Source: Micromonospora saelicesensis (GTDB lineage Bacteria > Actinomycetota > Actinomycetes > Mycobacteriales > Micromonosporaceae). From it: 64,000 nt of DNA. Positions within the stretch are counted from its first letter, which is position 1, and the number at the start of each line of letters is the position of its first letter. Both the position numbers and the translations under genes were made by a program. This document shows, one piece after another, positions 43,690 through 51,231 of the stretch. The stretch spans positions 186,001 to 250,000 of the forward strand of contig NZ_FMCR01000006.1 of assembly GCF_900091575.1 (NCBI RefSeq), in the 5' to 3' direction. The notes under the pieces are model-generated. The model was not told the origin of the DNA and made no database searches. It saw only the letters and a program-made list of their open reading frames with translations.

Positions 43690-45357
43690 TCACATCCTCT
43701 CGGGTGCGGAGACGCCGAGCAGGTACAGGCCGTTGGCGATCACCGTGCGGGTGGCGTTGTTGAGCCAGAGCCGAGCGCGGTGCAGGTCGGTGATCTCCTC
43801 GTCGCCCAGCGGCAGCACTCGGCAGTTGTCGTAGAACCGGTGGTAGGAGGCGGCGACGCTCTCCTCCAGGTAGCGGGCCACCCGGTGCGGCTCCCGCAGC
43901 TCGGCGGCCGTCGCCACCACCGCGGGGAACTGGGCGAGCGCCTTGAGCAGCTCGTTCTCCTTCTCGTGGTCGAGCAGCTCGGGGCGGAACGCGTCGGCGT
44001 CGCCCGGAACCAGCCCCACCTCGGCGGCGTTGCGGGCCACGCCCGCTGTCCGGGCTGCCACGTACTGCACGTAGTAGACCGGGTTGTCGCGGGTCGCCCG
44101 GGTCCACAGCTCGATGTCGATGTCGATCGGGGAGTCACTGGAGTAGCGGGCCAACGCGTACCGGGAGGCGTCCACGCCGATCGCGTCGACCAGGTCCTCC
44201 AGGGTGATCACGGTGCCGGCCCGCTTGCTCATCCGCATCGGGGCGCCGTCGCGCAGCAGGTTGACCAGCTGCCCGATGAGGATCTCCAGGTTGCGCTCCG
44301 GGTCGTCGCCGAAGCAGGCGGACATCGCCTTCATCCGGCCGATGTAGCCGTGGTGGTCGGCACCCAGCATGATCACGACCCGCTCGAACCCGCGCTCGCG
44401 CTTGTCCAGGTAGTAGGCGCAGTCCGCGGCGAAGTACGTCCACTCGCCGTTGGACTTGCGCAGCACCCGGTCCTTGTCGTCACCGAAATCGGTGGTGCGC
44501 AGCCAGGTGGCGCCCTCGGACTCGTAGAGGTGCCCCTGCTGGCGCAGCCGGTTCAACGCCAGGTCGAGCTCACCCCGGTCGTGCAGGTCCTTCTCGTTGA
44601 AGTAGGTGTCGAACTCCACCCCGAAGTCGCGCAGCGAGGTGCGGATCTCGTCGAACATCAGCGCGACGCCCTCGACCCGGAAGACCTCCTGGGCGGCGTC
44701 GTCGTCGAGCGAGCGCACCTCCGGCCGGCGGGCCTGCACCTCGGTGGCGATCTCGGCGATGTACGCCCCGCCGTAGCCGTCCTCCGGCGCCGGCTCCCCC
44801 TTGGCGGCGGCGAGCAGCGACCGGGCGAACCGGTCGATCTGCGAACCGGCGTCGTTGAAGTAGTACTCCGTGCCGACGTCGGCGCCGGTGGCCCGCAGCA
44901 GCCGGCTCAGCGCATCACCGACGGCCGCCCAGCGGACCCCGCCGATGTGCACCGGCCCGGTCGGGTTGGCCGAGACGAACTCCAGGTTGATCTTCTCGCC
45001 GGCGAGTCGGTCGCTGCGGCCGTACTCCGCGCCGGTCTCCACGATCACCCGCGCGAGCTGACCGGCCGCGGCGGCGTCGAGCCGGATGTTCAGGAAGCCC
45101 GGCCCGGCGATTTCCACCGATTTTACCCCCGGTGCCCGGCTCAGCTCGTCGGCCAGGGCCGTCGCCAGCTCCCGGGGCGGGACGCCCACCTTCTTGCTCA
45201 ACTGCAGCGCGAGCGTCGAGGCGTAGTCGCCGTGCTCGGGGTTGCGCGGTCGCTCCACCACCGTGCTCGCCGGCAGCGCGGCGCCGTCCAGCCCACGCTG
45301 CTCGAAGACGGCGTGGGCGGCGGCAAGGACGACCGAGGCTAGTTCTGCAGGAGTCAC
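43690..45357 (-). CDS. argS: Arginyl-tRNA synthetase
   Basis: Class I aminoacyl-tRNA synthetase of 555 residues. The HIGH motif is HIGG in ANPTGPVHIGGVRWAAVGD, the KMSKS-equivalent loop is RMSKRAGTVITLEDL, and the DALR anticodon-binding domain is at the C-terminus, ending NATRTVIANGLYLLGVSAPERM. The GTG start has a TAACAT hexamer six bases upstream and no ribosome site, so the transcript is probably leaderless. A tRNA-Arg(CCG) gene lies about 2.7 kb away on the other strand; this is probably coincidence. Confidence 0.97.
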   Translation of the reverse strand: MTPAELASVVLAAAHAVFEQRGLDGAALPASTVVERPRNPEHGDYASTLALQLSKKVGVPPRELATALADELSRAPGVKSVEIAGPGFLNIRLDAAAAGQLARVIVETGAEYGRSDRLAGEKINLEFVSANPTGPVHIGGVRWAAVGDALSRLLRATGADVGTEYYFNDAGSQIDRFARSLLAAAKGEPAPEDGYGGAYIAEIATEVQARRPEVRSLDDDAAQEVFRVEGVALMFDEIRTSLRDFGVEFDTYFNEKDLHDRGELDLALNRLRQQGHLYESEGATWLRTTDFGDDKDRVLRKSNGEWTYFAADCAYYLDKRERGFERVVIMLGADHHGYIGRMKAMSACFGDDPERNLEILIGQLVNLLRDGAPMRMSKRAGTVITLEDLVDAIGVDASRYALARYSSDSPIDIDIELWTRATRDNPVYYVQYVAARTAGVARNAAEVGLVPGDADAFRPELLDHEKENELLKALAQFPAVVATAAELREPHRVARYLEESVAASYHRFYDNCRVLPLGDEEITDLHRARLWLNNATRTVIANGLYLLGVSAPERM

Positions 45358-45363
45358 CCAACC

Positions 45364-45382
45364 ATGTTATCGGGGGTAGACT
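45364..45382. promoter_or_regulatory. Divergent -10 elements for argS and the DUF3105 gene
   Basis: TAACAT on the minus strand (45369-45364) ends six bases before the argS GTG. TAGACT on the plus strand (45377-45382) is the likely -10 for the DUF3105-DUF305 operon, leaving a leader of about 65 bases. Confidence 0.5.
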
Positions 45383-45454
45383 CGGGCACTCGGCGGCTCC
45401 CCTGCGCGTCATCCGGCCCGCCACTCCCCTGACCGACCGACTTGACGAGGCACG

Positions 45455-46258
45455 ATGAGCATCAGCACCCCGGGTGGCCCTGAGCGCCGCCCGACCGTGG
45501 TCAGCACCGGCAAGAAGCCGGCCGCAGGCCGGCCGGCGTCCGGCGCCAAGGCCGGTTCCGGCAAGCCGACGGGCTCCCCCCGGGCCGGGGGCAAGGGCCC
45601 GCGCAAGCCGGTCACCCCGGTCAAGGTGAGCCAGGGCCGCGCGTGGGGGCCGATCGCGCTCTTCGTCGCGGTTGGCGTGCTCGCGGCCGGCATCATCGGT
45701 TACGGCGCCTGGGCGTCGTTCCAGGGCTCCAAGCCGTGGGACAAGCGGGCCAACGCCATCGACGGCATCGCCAACATCCGCAAGTCCGACCCGGACAGCC
45801 TGAAGTACGAGTCGCACAAGTCGGGCCCGCTGACCTGGAACTACTCGCCGCCGGTGGGTGGGGTGCACAACGCCGCCTGGCAGAACTGCATGGGCGACGT
45901 GTACGACGCCCCGATCGCCAACGAGCACGCGGTGCACAGCCTGGAGCACGGCGCGGTATGGATCACCTACCGCCCGGACCTGCCCAAGGACCAGGTCGAC
46001 AAGCTCGCCAGCAAGGTGCGCGGTGTCGAGAAGACCCTGATGAGCCCGTACGAGGGCCTGGACAAGCCGATCTCGCTTCAGGCCTGGGGCTACCAGCTCA
46101 AGGTCGACAACGCTGACGACTCGCGGATCGACGAGTTCATCAAGGACCTGCGGGTGAACGCCTCCGTCGAGGGCCCGACGGCGCTCTGCAACACCGGCAT
46201 CACCGCCACCGGCACCACGCCGCGTGAGCTCCAGCAACAGCAGCAGCCCACCCAGTAA
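45455..46258 (+). CDS. DUF3105 membrane-anchored protein
   Basis: A 267-residue protein with a Lys/Gly/Pro-rich cytoplasmic N-terminus (about 60 residues), one transmembrane helix (about 64-86, WGPIALFVAVGVLAAGIIGYGAW), and an extracytoplasmic DUF3105 domain with the hallmark VGGVHNAAWQNCMGDVYDAPIANEHAVHSLEHGAVWITYRPD. Its conserved Cys, His and Glu residues look metal-binding, but no function is established. The end is a Gln-rich tail. It is followed eight bases later by a DUF305 gene; the two families are often neighbours. Confidence 0.88.
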   Translation: MSISTPGGPERRPTVVSTGKKPAAGRPASGAKAGSGKPTGSPRAGGKGPRKPVTPVKVSQGRAWGPIALFVAVGVLAAGIIGYGAWASFQGSKPWDKRANAIDGIANIRKSDPDSLKYESHKSGPLTWNYSPPVGGVHNAAWQNCMGDVYDAPIANEHAVHSLEHGAVWITYRPDLPKDQVDKLASKVRGVEKTLMSPYEGLDKPISLQAWGYQLKVDNADDSRIDEFIKDLRVNASVEGPTALCNTGITATGTTPRELQQQQQPTQ

Positions 46259-46266
46259 GGACGGCA

Positions 46267-46935
46267 ATGACCGCTCCGGCAACCACCGACAGCGAGTACG
46301 ACGAGATCCCGGCCGCCCCGGACGAGGGGGGCCGGGCCCCGGCGTCGCGCTACGGCGTGCTGGCGCTCGCCATCATGCTGGTGGTGGGGCTCCTCCTCGG
46401 GTACGCGGGCGGTCTGCTCACCCCACGGATCACCCGACCCGGTGACGCCTCGGTCGAGGCGGGCTTCGCCCGGGACATGACGACCCACCACGCGCAGGCG
46501 GTGGAGATGAGCCTGATCGCGTACCGGTCGGCGACCCTCCCCGAGGTGCGGCAGATCGCCGTCGACATCGCCACCGGGCAGCAGGGCGAGATCGGCGCGA
46601 TGCAGACCTGGCTGCGCGAATGGGGCCTCAGCCCGACCGGGTCGAAGCCGCCGATGTCGTGGATGTCCGACGGGGCCACCGTCAAGGACGGCCTGATGCC
46701 GGGCATGGCCACGCCGCAACAGATGACCGCCCTGCGCAACGCTCAGGGCATCGAGGTCGACCGGCAGTTCCTGACCCTGATGTACGCGCACCACCTGGGC
46801 GGCATCCACATGATCGACGCGGCGCTCGGCGCGACCGACAACGCCGAGGTGCTGCGGGTGGCGAACACCATGAAGGCCACCCAGCAGACCGAACTGAACA
46901 ACCTTCGGCAGCTCCAGGCCCAGGCCAAGGGCTGA
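46267..46935 (+). CDS. DUF305 family protein
   Basis: A 222-residue protein with an acidic N-terminus, one transmembrane helix (about 36-55, YGVLALAIMLVVGLLLGYAGG) and an extracytoplasmic four-helix DUF305 domain. Conserved motifs are DMTTHHAQAVEMS (about 72-84) and LMYAHHLGGIHMIDAAL (about 174-190). The paired HH and Met residues suggest a ferritin-like metal or copper site, which is inference. It is in an operon with the DUF3105 gene and ends at a strong hairpin. Confidence 0.9.
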   Translation: MTAPATTDSEYDEIPAAPDEGGRAPASRYGVLALAIMLVVGLLLGYAGGLLTPRITRPGDASVEAGFARDMTTHHAQAVEMSLIAYRSATLPEVRQIAVDIATGQQGEIGAMQTWLREWGLSPTGSKPPMSWMSDGATVKDGLMPGMATPQQMTALRNAQGIEVDRQFLTLMYAHHLGGIHMIDAALGATDNAEVLRVANTMKATQQTELNNLRQLQAQAKG

Positions 46936-46957
46936 CCGACCGGACGACGGCGCACCC

Positions 46958-46996
46958 GGCCCGCGTCCCCGCCGCTCCGTGGCGGTGACGCGGGCC
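46958..46996 (+). terminator. Terminator after the DUF3105-DUF305 operon
   Basis: A 16-base stem with one mismatch (46958-46973 with 46981-46996) and a 7-base loop, 22 bases after the DUF305 stop. The 346-base gap to the next gene otherwise contains the palindromic element at 47086-47168 and a promoter-like stretch. Confidence 0.7.
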
Positions 46997-47085
46997 GCAC
47001 CACGTCGAGGCCACTACGCCGCTCGACCCCGCGCCGCCACCGACGCGAGCCCCGCCTCCGGACGGGCCCCAGCCGCAAGCACCGG

Positions 47086-47168
47086 CGTTGATCGACTCGG
47101 CTTTCAGGAAACCGGGCGGTCCACGCGACCGGGACGCCCCGGTTTCCACGAACCCGAGTCGATCAACG
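47086..47168. repeat. REP-like palindromic element, copy B
   Basis: The outer arms CGTTGATCGACTCGG (47086-47100) and its exact complement (47154-47168) enclose inner arms GGAAACCGGG (47108-47117) and CCCGGTTTCC (47138-47147). The ends match the right end of the element at 5315-5392 while the middle differs, as in a dispersed family of small palindromes. Confidence 0.72.
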
Positions 47169-47244
47169 CGGCCAGGACCGCCGTTTATGACTCGAACACC
47201 CCTCTCGTCCCTTGTGGGCGTTTTGCGTGGCACAGGCGATTACG

Positions 47245-47275
47245 TTGCTTAGAGAGTTTTCTCCCCACATATCGT
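47245..47275 (+). promoter_or_regulatory. Promoter-like stretch before the IS630-derived gene
   Basis: TTGCTT (47245-47250) is followed by an AT-rich spacer and overlapping hexamers CATATC (17-base spacing) and TATCGT (19-base spacing). The latter ends six bases before the TTG codon at 47282, which would give a leaderless transcript. The AT content is clearly above the local average. Confidence 0.4.
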
Positions 47276-47281
47276 GACCAG

Positions 47282-48004
47282 TTGCGATTCGGGCTCGTTG
47301 CCCAAGACGTGGGGGTTGCACTCAGAGACGCACGGCGTTCGGTCACCAGTTGGTGCCGACGCCACACCATTGGCGGTGACGGGGCGGTGGCAGCCGTCCG
47401 TCGCGGACAGCGGCAGGGCGAGCCGGGAATGCTCAGCCGCGAACAGGAACTCGAGTTGATCGACACGTTGCGGGGCGTCCATCCCGACGAGTTCGGCCTG
47501 GACGAGGAGTTGTGGACGCGGCAGAGCCTCACCACGCTCATCCAGCGGCGCTTCGAGCTGCCGCTGGACACTGGCGCGGTCGGGGCGTACCTGCGGGCCT
47601 GGGGGTTGGGTCCGCGGGAGCCGCGCGAGCGGGCGTGCGGGCTCTGCGTCAGCGCGGTCGAGCGTTGGGTCCGCAGCGAGTACCCGGGGATCACCCGGGC
47701 CGCCCAGGAGCACCTCGCGGAGGTCTACTGGATCGGCCGGGTCCGGCTGCGCGGCACGATGCCGGCCGCCGACGTGATCTCCGCTGTCTCGTCCCGCGGT
47801 CGGGTGCGCTTCATGATCACCACGCCGACGGTGGACCCGCCGCTCCCCCGCGACTTCGTGCTGCGGCTCAGCGGCGAGGAGCAGCGCACCGTCCACCTGA
47901 TCGTGGACGGCTCCTGGCCGCGCAACGAGTGGCCGCGGCGGCTCCCCCGGCGAATCGTCCTGCACCCGCTGCCCAGCTGCGGGCGGGCGATCGCGGCGGC
48001 CTGA
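47282..48004 (+). CDS. IS630-type transposase-derived protein, catalytic motif lost
   Basis: Up to 240 residues. The order is that of IS630/Tc1 transposases: an N-terminal HTH (LVAQDVGVALRDARRSVTSWCRRHTIGG), a linker, a second winged HTH (LWTRQSLTTLIQRRFELPLDTGAVGAYLRAWGLGPREP), then the start of the DDE fold (ERWVRSEYPGITRAAQEHLAEVYW, VISAVSSRGRVRFMI, TVHLIVDGSW). The first catalytic Asp, normally in a W/F-x-DE motif, is replaced (VYWIGRVRLRG), and the part carrying the third acidic residue is missing. No terminal inverted repeats were seen. It is therefore either a decaying copy or a domesticated DNA-binding protein. Start is uncertain: TTG 47282, GTG 47309 or ATG 47429. Confidence 0.6.
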   Translation: MRFGLVAQDVGVALRDARRSVTSWCRRHTIGGDGAVAAVRRGQRQGEPGMLSREQELELIDTLRGVHPDEFGLDEELWTRQSLTTLIQRRFELPLDTGAVGAYLRAWGLGPREPRERACGLCVSAVERWVRSEYPGITRAAQEHLAEVYWIGRVRLRGTMPAADVISAVSSRGRVRFMITTPTVDPPLPRDFVLRLSGEEQRTVHLIVDGSWPRNEWPRRLPRRIVLHPLPSCGRAIAAA

Positions 48005-48010
48005 GCACCG

Positions 48011-48042
48011 GGTGAGCCGGTTGCCGACACGATCGGCTCACC
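48011..48042 (+). terminator. Hairpin after the IS630-derived gene
   Basis: A perfect 9-bp stem (48011-48019 with 48034-48042) with a 14-base loop, seven bases after the stop. It separates the gene from the tRNA promoter. Confidence 0.5.
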
Positions 48043-48076
48043 CGATACCGATTCGGCGTACGCAGGGGAGGTTTGC

Positions 48077-48082
48077 TAGTCT
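48077..48082 (+). promoter_or_regulatory. -10 element of tRNA-Arg
   Basis: TAGTCT lies 14 bases before the mature 5' end of the tRNA. I could not assign a good -35. Confidence 0.5.
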
Positions 48083-48096
48083 TCTCCAGTCGCTGA

Positions 48097-48171
48097 GCCC
48101 CCGTAGCTCAGGGGATAGAGCACCGCCCTCCGGAGGCGGGGGCGCAGGTTCGAATCCTGCCGGGGGCACCA
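48097..48171 (+). tRNA. tRNA-Arg (anticodon CCG)
   Basis: A complete cloverleaf: acceptor GCCCCCG/CGGGGGC, D arm GCTC-AGGGGATA-GAGC, anticodon stem CCGCC/GGCGG with loop CTCCGGA (anticodon CCG, reading CGG), variable loop of four, T arm GCAGG-TTCGAAT-CCTGC, discriminator A and an encoded CCA. It is 72 nt plus CCA. It marks the border between the housekeeping block and the accessory region downstream. Confidence 0.97.
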
Positions 48172-48192
48172 GGAAAGTTTCACCCGACACTG

Positions 48193-48237
48193 CCGGGCGC
48201 AGGGGGATACAGCCTCCAGGCGCCCGGTTTTGCGTTT
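48193..48237 (+). terminator. Rho-independent terminator after tRNA-Arg
   Basis: The stem CCGGGCGC (48193-48200) with GCGCCCGG (48220-48227) is followed by TTTTGCGTTT, one of the few T-rich tails in the window. Confidence 0.65.
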
Positions 48238-48294
48238 CCACTCGCCGAAGCCCGGAACGGCCGCCTGGGTGGACGTGAGCCCCGCGCGGCGCAC

Positions 48295-48786
48295 GTGAAC
48301 CCAGAAGATCATGATGTCGTCATGCTGTTTCTCGGGTTGCTTCTCGCCGCGCTGGGCGGAGCCGCCACCGCGGCGATCCTCACCGTACGTGGGCTCGGCG
48401 CGGTGCTCAGGAAAGGCGAACGCTCCCGGTCGGGTTGGTTGCGGGCGGCGGCGCTTCTCGCCGGTGCGGGCGCCGTCGCCATGTACGCGTGGGGTCTGCT
48501 CCACCTCGGCTACGCGGTGATGCGGGCGGAGGACGGCGGAGCCGGTTCCTTCCCGATCGAACCCTGCAGGGAGGGCGGGTCGCAGCTGGCGAGCCAGGTC
48601 GACGGGTACGGAGTCAGCTACGTACCGCTCCGCTTCGAGTGCCACCTCAGCGGTGGCGGCACGTACGTCACCTCATCCGTGCCCGGGTACGTCAACCCGG
48701 TCACATCCGTCCTCGGGCTGATCAGCGCCAGCTGCGGAGTCCTCGCCGCCGCGACGACACAACGCGCACGGCCACCGGGCGTCTAG
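48295..48786 (+). CDS. Hypothetical membrane protein
   Basis: A 163-residue protein that I do not recognise. Three hydrophobic segments are visible: about 9-33 (VVMLFLGLLLAALGGAATAAILTV), 48-72 (WLRAAALLAGAGAVAMYAWGLLHLG) and 136-153 (VTSVLGLISASCGVLAAA). Between the second and third lies an extracytoplasmic loop of about 60 residues with two Cys (PCREGG, FECHLSGG) that could form a disulphide. The GTG at 48295 has no ribosome site; the in-frame ATG at 48322 is an alternative. It lies directly behind tRNA-Arg. Confidence 0.6.
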   Translation: MNPEDHDVVMLFLGLLLAALGGAATAAILTVRGLGAVLRKGERSRSGWLRAAALLAGAGAVAMYAWGLLHLGYAVMRAEDGGAGSFPIEPCREGGSQLASQVDGYGVSYVPLRFECHLSGGGTYVTSSVPGYVNPVTSVLGLISASCGVLAAATTQRARPPGV

Positions 48787-48797
48787 TCAGGTCACGT

Positions 48798-48917
48798 GGC
48801 TCGACCGTCCTGGTCGACCTCGCGCTCGCCGGCTGGGCTCCCCTCTACGGCATGCTCACCGACCCGTTCGGTGTCACCTGGGTGCTCGACGTCGCTGTCG
48901 AGTACAACCCCGCCTGA
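48798..48917 (+). pseudogene. Remnant of a VOC (PhnB-like) family gene, 3' end only
   Basis: The last 39 codons translate to a PhnB/glyoxalase-like C-terminus, with LYGMLTDPFGVTWVLDVAVEY ahead of the stop. The rest of the gene is absent: upstream sequence belongs to the hypothetical membrane gene and its short spacer. No start or ribosome site serves the fragment. Confidence 0.5.
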
Positions 48918-48926
48918 CCAGGAGCC

Positions 48927-48960
48927 GCCCACCGCCGATCACGAGGGATCGGCGGTGGGC
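48927..48960. terminator. Perfect 14-bp hairpin
   Basis: Arms 48927-48940 and 48947-48960 with a 6-base loop lie between the VOC remnant and the convergent membrane-protein gene ending at 48973. Probably bidirectional. Confidence 0.7.
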
Positions 48961-48972
48961 TTGCAGTGCCGC

Positions 48973-51108
48973 TCAGTGCGTCTCGGCCGGCACCAACCTC
49001 AGGTGCGTCCCGGGTGTCGTACCCGCGTCCGGGCCGCCGGAGTCCGAGCGGCGCTCGCGGCGTTTGAGCCACTGGTCGACCACGAGGTTCAGGACGAGCC
49101 CGACGGCGCCCCAGATGGCGATGACCAGCAGATTCTGCCCGACGCCGACGCCGTCGAAGTACCGCAGCGATCGGGCGATGTCGACGGCCGCGGGCAACGG
49201 CAGCACGTCCTGGAGGGGGCGGAACACCTCGGGGACCAGGTACACCGACATGCCACCGCCGGAGGCGGGTACGCCGGCCATCATCAGCACCACCATCATC
49301 GGGATGATGCCGGCCAGGCCGACGGTGCGGGTGAGCACTCCGGTGGCCAGGGAGACCGAGAAGATGGTCAGGGCGCCGTAGGCGATCGTCTCCAGGGCGT
49401 TGCCGCTGATCGCGCCGATGACGACGTCGAAGAGGAACCACAGCCAGACGGACATACCGATCGCCCAGCCGCCCAGCAGCGGCAGGAACTGGCGCAGGCG
49501 GCGCACGTGCGGGGCGCCACCGCGCAGGACGGCCAGGAACAGGAACCCCGCCATGATCCAGGACATGCCGACGTACATGCTGTTGCTGCCGCCGGTGTCG
49601 GTCTCGCTCAGCGGTTGCACGTCGGCCAGCGTGAGCGAGAAACCCTCGGCGGCGGTGATCGGCTGGAAGATCGCGCGGATCGCGGACTGCTGGCTGGCGT
49701 TGGCGGCGGACGCCGAGTACAGGGTCGCCGGAGTGCCCGGCGCCGACGGCAGGACGAAGGCGGCCACCACGTCGCGGGAGTGGATCTGCTCGGTGGCTTC
49801 GGCAACCGTGTCGGCGACGGTGACGTCGATGATGCCGTCGAGCTGCGCGTTGAGACCGGCAGCGGTCTGCTGAGCCTGCCCAGGGGCGGCGGCGACCACG
49901 ACGACCGGGATGTCGTGCGGTTGCGGTTTGTGCATGGAGAACCCCATGGCGCCCACGACGACCACGAGGATGGCCAGCGGGAAGCCCGCCGCGGCCACGT
50001 ACCGGAATCGCTTGGAGCGCGGCGGCCCGCCGGCCAGAGCGGGGGCCTTCGCGTCGGGGTCGGTGACCGGGGGGACGCCGGGGATCATCTTCCCGCTCGC
50101 GCTGCGCTCCTTGAGCAGGCAGAGCGCGAGGGCGGCCACGATCCACAGGGCCAGGACGATCAGGTGGGTGCCCAGACCGTTGCCGTCGAAGTACAGGACC
50201 GAGCGCAGCGCCTCACCGGCCGCCGGGAGCGGCAGCACGCCATGCAGGAACTGGAAGAACCCGGGCATGTTGTGCACGGACAGGGCCAGGTTCGACGCGG
50301 GCATGCCGAACACGACCCAGAGCAGCATGCCGGGCAGCACCGCGAGGGGCCCGACCAGCTTGGAGAGCAGGAGCTGGGCCAGGCCGACGGCCGCGGTGGC
50401 GAGCATGCCGACGCCGAGGAAGGTGAGGTAGTGGCCGTCGACGGCACCCACGAGGGGCCCGAGGATGAGCCAGATGATCGAGCTGGTGAGCGCGGACCAG
50501 CCGGCCAGCACGGGCAGGAACCGGCGCAGCCGCAGCAGGTGGGGGACGCCCATCACCATGATGCTCAGTGGCACGTACCCGGCCAGCATCATGCCCATCG
50601 CCGCGAACAGGACCGCGATGCCGGCCGAGTCACCAGCGGGTAGCGGTGCGACGTCCTCGGTGGTGGCCTTCCAGCTGTTCTGGAAGACCACGGGCGCGAG
50701 CAACTGCTGGACGGTGGCGTTCTGCGAGGCTCCGGCCGCCGAGGCGGTGAGGACTGTCGCGTTGGCGCCGCCGTCGGTGGGCAGGACGAGCGCGCCGGCG
50801 GCTTCCTGGTCGTGCAGCAGGTCGACAGCGTCGTCGCGGGTGGTCACCAGCGTGGCCTCGGTGCTGTCGCCCGAGTTGAGCCCGTCGACCACGGCCTGCG
50901 CCGTGGCGCCGCTGCCGACGACCGCTACCGGCATGTCCCGGGGGTGCGGTGAGTGCATGGTCGACATGTAGGTCGCGAACATCATCGTGACCATGAGGAA
51001 CGGCATCACGAACAGGGCGACCATTCGGATGATCTGTTCCTTGCGGTCCGCGCCGGGCGGGCGGCCGTCCACCACGTCGGCAGCCTCGATCACGGCTTCG
51101 GTATCCAT
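48973..51108 (-). CDS. Internally duplicated ABC-2/YhgE-like membrane protein
   Basis: A 711-residue protein consisting of two homologous halves (about 1-355 and 365-711). Each half has one N-terminal helix, an extracytoplasmic domain opening HPRDMPVAVVG or QPHDIPVVVVA, then about five helices and the shared motifs (F/Q)(L/D)(H/D)VLPLPAA and (S/R)(V/L)(L/R)YFDG. One half equals a YhgE/ABC-2-like permease unit, so the fusion resembles a built-in dimer. No ATPase is adjacent. The ATG has GGAG five bases upstream. A TetR gene is divergent and a TetR-type palindrome lies in between, so repression by that regulator with relief by a toxic compound is likely. Confidence 0.75.
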   Translation of the reverse strand: MDTEAVIEAADVVDGRPPGADRKEQIIRMVALFVMPFLMVTMMFATYMSTMHSPHPRDMPVAVVGSGATAQAVVDGLNSGDSTEATLVTTRDDAVDLLHDQEAAGALVLPTDGGANATVLTASAAGASQNATVQQLLAPVVFQNSWKATTEDVAPLPAGDSAGIAVLFAAMGMMLAGYVPLSIMVMGVPHLLRLRRFLPVLAGWSALTSSIIWLILGPLVGAVDGHYLTFLGVGMLATAAVGLAQLLLSKLVGPLAVLPGMLLWVVFGMPASNLALSVHNMPGFFQFLHGVLPLPAAGEALRSVLYFDGNGLGTHLIVLALWIVAALALCLLKERSASGKMIPGVPPVTDPDAKAPALAGGPPRSKRFRYVAAAGFPLAILVVVVGAMGFSMHKPQPHDIPVVVVAAAPGQAQQTAAGLNAQLDGIIDVTVADTVAEATEQIHSRDVVAAFVLPSAPGTPATLYSASAANASQQSAIRAIFQPITAAEGFSLTLADVQPLSETDTGGSNSMYVGMSWIMAGFLFLAVLRGGAPHVRRLRQFLPLLGGWAIGMSVWLWFLFDVVIGAISGNALETIAYGALTIFSVSLATGVLTRTVGLAGIIPMMVVLMMAGVPASGGGMSVYLVPEVFRPLQDVLPLPAAVDIARSLRYFDGVGVGQNLLVIAIWGAVGLVLNLVVDQWLKRRERRSDSGGPDAGTTPGTHLRLVPAETH

Positions 51109-51124
51109 GCACGCTCCAGCTCAT

Positions 51125-51150
51125 GTTTGTACGCCAGTTGACTTACAAAC
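51125..51150. promoter_or_regulatory. TetR-type operator in the divergent gap
   Basis: A perfect inverted repeat, GTTTGTA (51125-51131) and TACAAAC (51144-51150), with 12 bases between, lies 17 bases before the membrane-protein ATG and 82 bases before the TetR ATG. Position and symmetry fit control of the membrane gene by the divergent TetR. Confidence 0.55.
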
Positions 51151-51231
51151 TGTAGGCGGCGGATGCCGGGACCGGGAATCCGGCTAGGTTGACCTGAGTC
51201 ACATCCAGGCGAGGACACGAGGGGGCCGGTC

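Noticed and set aside
43685..45342. Long plus-strand frames opposite argS and lysA
   Set aside because: ArgS and LysA have all catalytic motifs on the minus strand; the opposite frames are mirror frames of GC-rich codons.
48097..48300. tRNA-Arg as an attachment site of an integrated element
   Set aside because: No integrase gene is next to it and I found no repeated tRNA 3' segment within the window, so only a weak island hypothesis is kept.
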